Positions 54,050 to 61,556 of a DNA stretch of 64,000 nt are shown piece by piece. The notes under the pieces were generated by a model. It worked only from the letters and a program-made list of their open reading frames with translations. It did no database searches and was not told the origin of the DNA. Where the stretch lies: contig CBDCAA010000007.1 in assembly GCA_965213855.1 (NCBI GenBank), forward strand, positions 1,178,001 to 1,242,000. The letters are read 5' to 3'. Every line of letters begins with the position of its first letter. The first letter of the stretch is position 1. A program made the position numbers and the translations under genes. This stretch comes from JBBROS01 sp965213855 (GTDB lineage: Bacteria; Pseudomonadota; Alphaproteobacteria; Acetobacterales; Acetobacteraceae).

Positions 54050-55279
54050 TCATGCCGGTGACGGCAGTTCCCGCAACTTCCTGACCGGGGACAGGAAGAG
54101 CACCACGAACTGGATGACGAACCCGGCCGTGGAGATGACGAGGCACGACTCCACGCCCAGGCGGTCGGCCGCCAGCGCGCCGATCGCCGCCCCCACCGGG
54201 CGGGAGCCGAAGCCCGCGGTCATCAGGATGGCCGATACGCGGCCCAGCATGGCATTCGGCGTCACCGCCTGGCGCAGCGTCACCGTGCTGATGAACCAGA
54301 GGATCGGGCCGCCCCCGAACAGGAAGAATGCGATGCAGGCGAGCCACATGGACGGATAGCGGATTGTGAGCAGCATCAGGACGGACCCGACGAGCGCCCC
54401 GAGCGGGCCGCAGCCGACCATGGCGCCGAAGGAGAGATGCCGGGCCAGGAACGTCGCCGCGAATGCGCAGGACGCCATGCCCGCGCCGTAGACGCCCAGC
54501 GTCATCCCCACCCCGGTTGCCGTCAGCCCGAGATGGCCGACGGCGTAGACAACGTAGACGGCCTGGAGGGTGAACCACGCCACGTTGAAGAAGACGGAGG
54601 TGATCAGGACCGGGCGGAGCAGGCGATGCGTCCCCGCGAAGGTCGCCCCTTCGCGGAGTTCCTCCAGGATATGCCGACGCACGAGTGGCCTGCTTCCCGA
54701 CTCTCGTATCCCCGCCAGCAGGACGGCGGCGAGCAGCGACAAGGTCGTGGCGAGGACGTAGGCGGCCGGGGCTCCCGTCCAGCCGACGAGCGCTCCGCCG
54801 ATCGCGGGGCCACCCGAGAACGCGGCGCTGCGGGCGAGTTCCAGCAGGCGGTTCGCCGAGGCGAGCCGTTCCCTGGGGACCAGGGACGGAACCAGCGCCG
54901 GTGCGGCCACGCTGTAGGCCACGGTCCCGACCGCGCCCGCGAAACCGAGGGCGGCCAGCAGTTCGAGGCTGAGATGGCCGGAGACGACGAGGAGCAGGAT
55001 GCAGGCGAGCGATGCCGCCCGCAGCGCTTCCGCACCGGCCATCAGTTTCCGGCGGGACCAACGGTCGGCAAGCACCCCGGCCGGAACCGAGAGCAGCAGG
55101 AACGGCAAGGTCTGGGCCGTCTGCAGGAGGCCGGTCTCCGCGCCGGTCGCCCCGAACAGCAGCACGGCGACGAGGGGCGCCGAGGCCAACGCGACCTGCT
55201 CGGATGATTGCGCCAGCAAGTTGGACCAGGCAAGGCGCCGAAAGGCGGCCGGAAGACGTTCGGTCTGGCTGGGCGGCAC
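54050..55279 (-). CDS. MFS transporter (DHA3/enterobactin-exporter-like)
   Basis: 409 residues, twelve segments. LLQTAQTLPFLLLSVPAGVL, ADRWSRRKLMAGAEALRAAS is the DHA3-type loop 2-3 signature; LVPRERLASANRLLELARSA and GPAIGGALVGWTGAPAAYVL support the drug/siderophore exporter group. The substrate is unknown. GTG 55279 follows GAGGAA by 6 nt; the longer open frame to 55633 is non-homologous. Confidence 0.88.
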   Translation of the reverse strand: MPPSQTERLPAAFRRLAWSNLLAQSSEQVALASAPLVAVLLFGATGAETGLLQTAQTLPFLLLSVPAGVLADRWSRRKLMAGAEALRAASLACILLLVVSGHLSLELLAALGFAGAVGTVAYSVAAPALVPSLVPRERLASANRLLELARSAAFSGGPAIGGALVGWTGAPAAYVLATTLSLLAAVLLAGIRESGSRPLVRRHILEELREGATFAGTHRLLRPVLITSVFFNVAWFTLQAVYVVYAVGHLGLTATGVGMTLGVYGAGMASCAFAATFLARHLSFGAMVGCGPLGALVGSVLMLLTIRYPSMWLACIAFFLFGGGPILWFISTVTLRQAVTPNAMLGRVSAILMTAGFGSRPVGAAIGALAADRLGVESCLVISTAGFVIQFVVLFLSPVRKLRELPSPA

Positions 55280-55377
55280 CGGGGCTTCCTCGTGGCGTCG
55301 AGCAGCACGATGCCCCCTGAACCTGCGGGCGAAACTCCGTTCCTTGCTACGGCAGTCCGGCCACGCGCCGCGCCCGG

Positions 55378-55794
55378 TCACCCGCGACCGGCCAACCTTA
55401 CGGGATTGCGCACCGTCCGCTCGTTGTCGACGTTCCCGGTGTTCATGAGCGTGCCCGGGGAAACCGTCAGGATCCGGCATTCCTCGCTTTCGGCGACGGG
55501 CAGGTGCTCGACACCCCTCGGGACGACGATGAAGTCCCCGACGCCTAGACGGACCTCCCCGTCCCTCAACCTGAGCAGCAGGCGACCTTCGATCACGAAG
55601 AAGAATTCGTCCTCGTGCTCGTGGAAGTGCCACACGGACTCACCGCGGAACTTCGCGATCCGCACGTCCACTCCGTTCACGGAACCGACGATCCTGGGAC
55701 TCCAAGCCTCGCCGAACGTGCCGAAGGCGCACTCGAGGTTCGTCTTAGGACCATGGCTCGTCCTACCGCTGAGTCGCGAGAATCGCGGCTTCAT
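55378..55794 (-). CDS. Cupin domain protein
   Basis: 138 residues with a complete cupin motif 1, SVWHFHEHEDEFFFVIEGRL (H-x-H then E), and motif 2, LGVGDFIVVPRGVEHLPVAE with His. Such metal-binding small cupins are annotated as mannose-6-phosphate isomerase-like or unknown. The N-terminal 30 residues are weakly conserved and the start could be internal. It lies about 100 bp upstream of the MFS gene on the same strand and may share its transcript. Confidence 0.8.
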   Translation of the reverse strand: MKPRFSRLSGRTSHGPKTNLECAFGTFGEAWSPRIVGSVNGVDVRIAKFRGESVWHFHEHEDEFFFVIEGRLLLRLRDGEVRLGVGDFIVVPRGVEHLPVAESEECRILTVSPGTLMNTGNVDNERTVRNPVRLAGRG

Positions 55795-56024
55795 GCGCCA
55801 GCGGCAACGGGGATATGTGCCGGGTCGGTGCCCCCGGGATCCCCTACCCTGGGGCCGACGTCACCAGCCCGGCAGGACGGTCCGCCCGGGGAGCAGTGCC
55901 CGGCACGCCTCGCCGCTGCTGCCCTGCCCCCGCGGACGGTCCTCGGGGAGCGTCCAGTCCCGCCCGACAAGCGTCACCACCCAAGCGATCCAAATTGTGC
56001 CGCACAGCAGGCGTTCGATACACT

Positions 56025-57341
56025 TCAAGGGACCAACTCCTTCAAAGCACCCCGGGCCGGGGTAGGACCGTCGCGCACCGCGCGCCGACGGCCGGACAAG
56101 ACGACCGCCGCAGCCGCGACCTGCACGATGGCGGCGGTCGCGAACAGGAGCGGCGCACTCCCGGCTGCCTGGGCCTCACCGGCCGTCCCGAAGTCGCGGA
56201 CCGCGCCGAATGCGACCGGGGCGAAGGCATAGCAACCCTGGCTACAGGCGGTGACCAGCGCGACCGCCCTCCCGGTGTCGGCCGGGGCGAAGTCCTGCTG
56301 GACGATCAGCGGCGGCAGGGACGTGGCGTTGCCGAGGCCGAGTCCGAACAGCACGATCCCCAGCAGGAGGAGAGGCACGCTCGTGCCTCCCGCCCAGATC
56401 AGCACCAGCGATCCAGAGAGCTGCACCCCGTAACTGGCCGCCGCCGCCCGGCGCCGGTCGGCTCCCGGCGGCAGCAACCAGCCCATTCCCGTTCGCCCGA
56501 GTATGGCGCAGGCCGTCGCCAGCCCGGCCGCGAACCCGGCGAGCTGGGCCCCCAGCGCAGGCACGAGCAGGGAGAACAGGTGTGCGATCAGCCCGATCTG
56601 GGCGAACAGGCCCAGGGAAGTCGCAAAGGCGAGCGTGACGAAGCGCCGGTCCCGCCACAGCGCCCCGCCCCGCAGATCCGGCAGGGACGCTACAGGTCCG
56701 GCGGGGCCCGTCCCGGACGGCGCGTCCCCGTCCGGCAGCAAGCCCATGCTGGCGGGACTGCGGCCCAGGTAGCGGCCGGACAGGAACCACAGCGTGGCCA
56801 CCATCGTGAACCCGACCAGGGCGGCGGCTCCCGGGAAGCCGATCGCCGCGATCAGGGCCACCCACAGGGGTGAAAGCAACACACCCCCGACGCTGGCGCC
56901 GTTATAGGCCGTGCTGAGCGCCGCGGGACGGCGGCCCGCGAACCAAGGCGAGATCATCGCATTGATGGCCGCGGCCCCGGTGGTGGACCAGCCGAAGCCG
57001 GTGAACAGCGTCGCGGCGAAGAGCTGCCAAGGCTCCCGCGCCACGGCCCAGCCCAGGAAGCCCGCCGCTGTCGCCAGCGCGCCCGCCCTGGTCACGGCCA
57101 CCAGCCCGAACCGCCGATGCAGGGAGGCGAGGTTGGCGACCACGGCCGCCCCCAGCAGGAAGTGGCACGTGACGGCGGCCGAGACGAGCGAAACGGGCCA
57201 GCCCCGGGCTTCGTGGACCGCGTGCAGGAAGATCGGCGGCCCGTAGAAGCCGACACCCCAGCCGAATATGGCGACCGTGAAGGCCACCCACATCACGCTC
57301 CAGCCGAAGAAGCGGGGCTGGACCGGCGGCACCGGCGTCAC
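56025..57341 (-). CDS. MFS transporter (OFA/MCT-like)
   Basis: 438 residues. FFGWSVMWVAFTVAIFGWGV, GFYGPPIFLHAVHEARGWPV and SAAVTCHFLLGAAVVANLAS open the protein; TGFGWSTTGAAAINAMISPW and FAGRRPAALSTAYNGASVGG resemble the oxalate/formate and monocarboxylate group. GTG 57341 overlaps the stop of the upstream hypothetical gene by 4 bp, so the two are translationally coupled. Confidence 0.88.
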   Translation of the reverse strand: MTPVPPVQPRFFGWSVMWVAFTVAIFGWGVGFYGPPIFLHAVHEARGWPVSLVSAAVTCHFLLGAAVVANLASLHRRFGLVAVTRAGALATAAGFLGWAVAREPWQLFAATLFTGFGWSTTGAAAINAMISPWFAGRRPAALSTAYNGASVGGVLLSPLWVALIAAIGFPGAAALVGFTMVATLWFLSGRYLGRSPASMGLLPDGDAPSGTGPAGPVASLPDLRGGALWRDRRFVTLAFATSLGLFAQIGLIAHLFSLLVPALGAQLAGFAAGLATACAILGRTGMGWLLPPGADRRRAAAASYGVQLSGSLVLIWAGGTSVPLLLLGIVLFGLGLGNATSLPPLIVQQDFAPADTGRAVALVTACSQGCYAFAPVAFGAVRDFGTAGEAQAAGSAPLLFATAAIVQVAAAAVVLSGRRRAVRDGPTPARGALKELVP

Positions 57342-57799
57342 GCGCAACACTCCGCCAGGTATTCGTCCGGCGCGGGCGGATCCGCCTCCAGCACGAGACG
57401 GCGCCATGCAGCGGCCTCCCGCGCCATCAGCAGCAACTCGTCGACGCAGCCGACCTCCCCGGCGATCCGCGGCGTGCGTCGCGGCGGCCCGCCATGGCGG
57501 GGCAGCATCAGTGCCGTCCTGCTGAGGACAGTGTCCTCCCACCAATGGCAGACGAGCTCGAGGCTGCCGGGGGCGCTCCCCCGTCGCAGCAGCGCAAACC
57601 CGCTCGGCGCACCTGCCGGGTCACCCGCGACCGCGGCGCTGAAGGCCCGTTCCGCGGCGGCGATGTCCTCGGGGCGCAGGGCGTCGGCTTCCGCGATTGG
57701 CACGTAGAGCTTGCTGCGCCACGACCGGGCGGCGATGGTCCCTGCTCGCCTGAGCGCCGCGGGGCGTGGCGGCAGGGCTCGGTGGGCGTCGAGCGGCAT
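57338..57799 (-). CDS. Hypothetical protein coupled to MFS transporter
   Basis: 153 residues, family not recognised. It is soluble, with no signal or membrane segment. Features: SKLYVPIAEADALRPEDIAA, ERAFSAAVAGDPAGAP, LVCHWWEDTVLSRTALMLPR, DELLLMAREAAAWRRLVLEA. Its GTGA overlap with the MFS gene argues that it is real and functionally linked to transport. It is divergent from an ArsR regulator, which may control the pair. Confidence 0.65.
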   Translation of the reverse strand: MPLDAHRALPPRPAALRRAGTIAARSWRSKLYVPIAEADALRPEDIAAAERAFSAAVAGDPAGAPSGFALLRRGSAPGSLELVCHWWEDTVLSRTALMLPRHGGPPRRTPRIAGEVGCVDELLLMAREAAAWRRLVLEADPPAPDEYLAECCA

Positions 57800-57917
57800 G
57801 GTGTCTCCGGGCTCGTTGTCCGGCGCAAGATGGCAGCGGGGGCACCGGCGATGTTACCGCCGCCGCCGAAGCGTCTTCCTTTCTTTCGGGCTACTGTGCT
57901 CGCAGCCGAAGGGACGG

Positions 57918-58646
57918 ATGACCATGGCCAGCATCGCCGCACTTGCCGAGACCGCCGCCCTCGTGGGGGACCAGACGCGCGCCGTGATGCTGACTGCGCT
58001 GATGGACGGAAGGGCGCTGACCGCGTCCGAGTTGGCGCGGGCGGCCTCGGTCGCCCCGCAGACCGCGAGCGGGCACCTGGCGCGTCTGACCGAGGCGGGT
58101 CTTTTGGCCGTGGAGCGGCAGGGGCGCCACCGCTACCACCGTCTGGCGTCACCCGGAGTCGCGAGGATGCTCGAAGGTCTTATGGCGGTGGCCGAGGACG
58201 GCCCGGCACGGGACCGGCTCCAGAAGCCGGTACTGGTGGGCCCGCGCGATCTCGCGATGCGGGCGGCGCGCACGTGCTACGACCACCTCGCCGGACGGCT
58301 GGCCGTGGCGTTGGCGGACGCCATGACGGAACGCGGCCACATCGAGCTGTCCCAGGACGGGGGCGTCGTCACCCGCGCCGGGGTCATGTTCCTCGAGGGC
58401 ATCGGGCTTGACCTCGGGGCCGCAGAAGCCCGGGCATCGAGGCGCCCCGGCGGCCGGGTGTTTTGCCGACCGTGCCTGGACTGGAGCGAACGCCGCCCGC
58501 ACGTGGCTGGCGCGCTCGGCGCGGCGCTGTGCGATCGCTGCTTCGCGCTTGGGTGGGTCAGGCGGATCGACGGGACCCGGGCCATCACGGTGACCCCGGT
58601 CGGGCGGATGGAGCTCCGCCGGGCGTTCGGCGTGGAAGCGTCCTGA
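57918..58646 (+). CDS. ArsR family regulator with C-terminal Cys-containing domain
   Basis: 242 residues, longer than typical ArsR. The winged helix is LVGDQTRAVMLTALMDGRAL, TASELARAASVAPQTASGHL, ARLTEAGLLAVERQGRHRYH. The C-terminal domain has RAARTCYDHLAGRLAVALAD, GRVFCRPCLDWSERRPHVAG and ALCDRCFALGWVRRIDGTRA. The CxxC pairs and Cys-x-x-x-His arrangement match a known ArsR subgroup with a thiol-rich effector domain. It is divergent from the hypothetical-MFS pair, its probable target. Confidence 0.9.
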   Translation: MTMASIAALAETAALVGDQTRAVMLTALMDGRALTASELARAASVAPQTASGHLARLTEAGLLAVERQGRHRYHRLASPGVARMLEGLMAVAEDGPARDRLQKPVLVGPRDLAMRAARTCYDHLAGRLAVALADAMTERGHIELSQDGGVVTRAGVMFLEGIGLDLGAAEARASRRPGGRVFCRPCLDWSERRPHVAGALGAALCDRCFALGWVRRIDGTRAITVTPVGRMELRRAFGVEAS

Positions 58647-59278
58647 CGCGATACCTCTTGCCTGCGCGCGCAAAGAGCAGGTGCGTCCCAAAGACGTGGC
58701 CATAACGACATATCTGCGCCCAAATCGGACACCAGGTCGGCTGCATGGTCGGCCTAGAAGCGGACGGTGTTGGCCAATTGGACGCCGAGCGTACCCCGCC
58801 TCGATTGTCGCCCACAAGCGCGAAAGGCAACCTTCTCTCCCTGGCTAGAAGTCCGGGTCTGAATCTGCCCACCCGCACCATCTTTCCTCGGATCACGCCG
58901 CAGGCGGGAAGCCGCCAGCTTGCGCCGCTTGCATCTTGCGGCCAGCATCTCGGTCACGACCTCCCCCTTGCGCTCGGATAGCCACTTCGGTTCCCGTTCG
59001 GCACGGACCAGCACCTCCCCTCGGGAAGGCCTGACGTTCTTCCAGCCAGTCTTAAAGTGTCTACACCAGCGTCAGCGTCGGAGTGTCCGGATCATGCGAT
59101 ACTGCCCAGCGATCAAAGGTCGACCTGGCACCGTTTACCCCAGAGCGGCAGCTGCACAGACTTGAGCACAGCAACCAGACGGCGCAATGTTGCTGTGCTG
59201 GAGACCGGGGGACCGGATGGAGAGGCGGAGTAAGTCCGAATGTGTCATAGGTTCAAACAAGTCCGAGGGTGATGGTTC
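58647..59278. other. Upstream region of the SIR2-SMC operon
   Basis: About 630 bp. A minus-strand frame at 58754-59014 is open, but I do not recognise it. The notable feature is the long inverted repeat at 59165-59199, listed separately. A promoter for the operon must lie here but is not clear. Confidence 0.45.
59165..59199. repeat. 11-bp inverted repeat (hairpin) before the defence operon
   Basis: AGCACAGCAAC at 59165-59175 and GTTGCTGTGCT at 59189-59199 are perfectly complementary around a 13-nt loop. No T-run follows, so it is more likely an operator, attenuator or boundary element than a terminator. It ends 79 bp before the first gene of the operon. Confidence 0.6.
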
Positions 59279-60993
59279 GTGCCGACAGCCCTGGAAATCA
59301 CAATCTTGGAAACGCTGGGACTGCTCGACGCCCCGCTGCGCGGATTCGCGGAAGCCGTCGCGGACGACAGCTACGCTATATGGCTGGGCGCCGGGATTTC
59401 GATGGGTAAGCTCCCCGGACTTGCTGGCGTGGCGGAAGCTGTGCTGGAGCATGTTCGGTCGCGGATAGATCACGCCGATCCCGTCTGCTCGTTCAGGACG
59501 AGCCTCGACAACATACTTGCCTTGGTTGCTTTGAGCGCTGCCCAACGCGCGTTGGTCGACTATACCGTGCCGGTTGCAACATGGCCGCCAATCGCGGAGA
59601 TCAAGCAGCAACTCGTCAGCCGCTACGGCACGATGCTGGACCAGTTTCCAGCGACGAAGGGGGTGGACTACCTCGTTTGGGAGGCCGTTCAAGTCGTCGC
59701 TAGGTATGCCGATCCGACGATAATGCCCGGCCCGGAACATTTAGGCCTCGCTGCGCTCATCATGGAAGGCGTTGCCTCCGACACCACAAGCGCCAATTGG
59801 GATGACCTCATCGAGAAGGCAATGCGAATTCTCGACGGTCCGGACTCTGCCGTGCTCCAAGTGCGAGTGCTACCAGGCGACGTGCAGAATAACGTTCGTC
59901 GCGCTCACCTCTACAAATTTCATGGCTGCGCGGCGTTGGCCGGAAAGAACGAGAGTGTCTACCGCGAGCGGATCGTGGCGCGCGAGACGCAGATCCACGG
60001 ATGGGCGGATAAGCCAGAGAATAAGGTCATTGCCGGTAAGTTGCTCGATTTAGCAATTTCCAAACCGGCCTTGATGCTTGGTTATCCGCTCAGGACACCA
60101 ACATCCAGGAGGTGTTCGTTAAGGCGCGCACCCAGCTTCCTGCGACCTTCCCGGCCCATCCACCGGCCGTCATGGTGTCAGAGGATCAAATCGGCCCGCA
60201 CCAGCGCAGTCTCCTTCAGAACTTCTACCGCAACGACTACGCATCTCAGCCAGCCGTGATCAATGCTGCTTCACTCGTTCGAGCCTATGCGCGATCTTTG
60301 CTGCCCGCATTGTGGCTATTTGTTCTCTGCTCGAAGCTTGGGGCGTTAATCGACAGGGCCGCACCCGGCCTCCCGGCCACGGACAGGAACGCTCTTCGTC
60401 AAGGCCTAATTCAGTTGCGTGACTATGCGGCGTCTAAGGCCGATCCCAACGATCACGAAGAATATATGTTGGATGCGCTGACCATTGCGGGTCGGGCAAT
60501 AAGCCTTTTCCGCAAAGGCCGCGTCCTCGCCACTGGCGACGGCATTTATTCACCGCTTACTGACTCCGGCCTCGCTCAATCGCTTGTAGACCCCCATCTG
60601 GACACCGACGGATCAGTCGAACTGGCCCTTGCGGTCGGGCTTATTGGATACGGGATGCAGGCGAAAGATTGGACCTGCACGGCAAGCAATCCTGCAGATG
60701 GGAAGACAGGCGCGCTTGCTCTGAAGGGCGTCAGCGCCCAATCGGAGGTATTTTTCGTGGCAAGCGCCCATGCCGCCGCCCAACTGTTCGCGCAAGGCCA
60801 TGTCGCGGATAATGACGATGCGGTTGTCTTCCATAGCTTTGAAGTGCCAGTTCGGGCGGCTCGTCATCCGACGCGCGCACCAGGTCGAACAGGAAAAATG
60901 GTGTTGCGAGAGCTAAGTGTACCCTCGATCGCTGATGGCGCAGTGAGCCTCGACACGCTTTTGAAGCAGTTCAAGGCGGAGATGGCGCTGTGA
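59279..60993 (+). pseudogene. SIR2-domain effector (LmuA-like), frame broken by one base
   Basis: Repaired length about 571 residues. The N-terminal SIR2 NADase-like domain has SYAIWLGAGISMGKLPGLAG (G-A-G-x-S), SDTTSANWDDLIEKAMRI and AHLYKFHGCAALAG with the catalytic-type His. GTG 59279 follows GAGGG by 9 nt. At about 60082 a T-run of three appears as two: ALMLG is followed by YPLRT in the current frame, whereas adding a T gives LSAQDTNIQEVFVKARTQLP and continues to TGA 60993. As written, only about 326 residues are made, without the C-terminal domain. Effector of a Lamassu/ABC-3C-type system (inference). Confidence 0.75.
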
Positions 60994-61556
60994 TCGAAAC
61001 AACGCCTACAGAGCGGGTTGCACGGATGCTGGAGGCCGCAAACTTTCGGCGTATGCCCGCACCGTTGACGATTGCTGGCATTACTTTTGATGCGCCAGCG
61101 GCTTTTGTTGGGACACCGCCTTCTCCGGATTTGGTAGTTATCTGCGACACGTCCGTGCAGACGTCGCTGGGTCTCCAGAGGACAGCCGAGGGTGTCGGTC
61201 GCGCTCTCGATGTCATGCGATCTCGCCGACCGTTGACCCTCGTGCTCGTGGGACCTCGACCCGATTCCAAAGTGATCTCCTTGCTTTCGCGTTACGCTCG
61301 TGTGCTGCCGGTGGGCGAGTCTGCGGACGAGGAAGGCCTGGCCAACTGGCTGGCCGTGTTATTACCGCTCATGCTTCCCCAGCTCGTCGAAGCGCGGGGG
61401 ATTGATAGTCTCCAGGGATTACGAGGAGCAACCGACGCGAACGGGCACGAATTGATCGACTTGGCGCGAATCAGCGCAGAGGCCGTGGCGAACCGCTTCA
61501 TCGAGATGGTGGAGCAGTCTTTCCAGGGCTCGCGTGACAACGATCTTCCAGCATGA
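60990..61556 (+). CDS. Middle component of SIR2-SMC defence operon (LmuC-like)
   Basis: 188 residues with no recognised domain. It is soluble, with ERVARMLEAANFRRMPAPLT, ITFDAPAAFVGTPPSPDLVV and LTLVLVGPRPDSKVISLLSR, a possible small alpha/beta core. GTGA overlap with the effector gene and ATGA overlap with the SMC gene show tight coupling. Size and position fit the small LmuC/DdmB-type or ABC-3C middle component; I cannot show sequence homology by eye. Confidence 0.7.
   Translation: MIETTPTERVARMLEAANFRRMPAPLTIAGITFDAPAAFVGTPPSPDLVVICDTSVQTSLGLQRTAEGVGRALDVMRSRRPLTLVLVGPRPDSKVISLLSRYARVLPVGESADEEGLANWLAVLLPLMLPQLVEARGIDSLQGLRGATDANGHELIDLARISAEAVANRFIEMVEQSFQGSRDNDLPA

Noticed and set aside
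58754..59014. Minus-strand 86-codon frame upstream of the defence operon
   Set aside because: It has no recognised family, no convincing ribosome site, and a composition compatible with chance.
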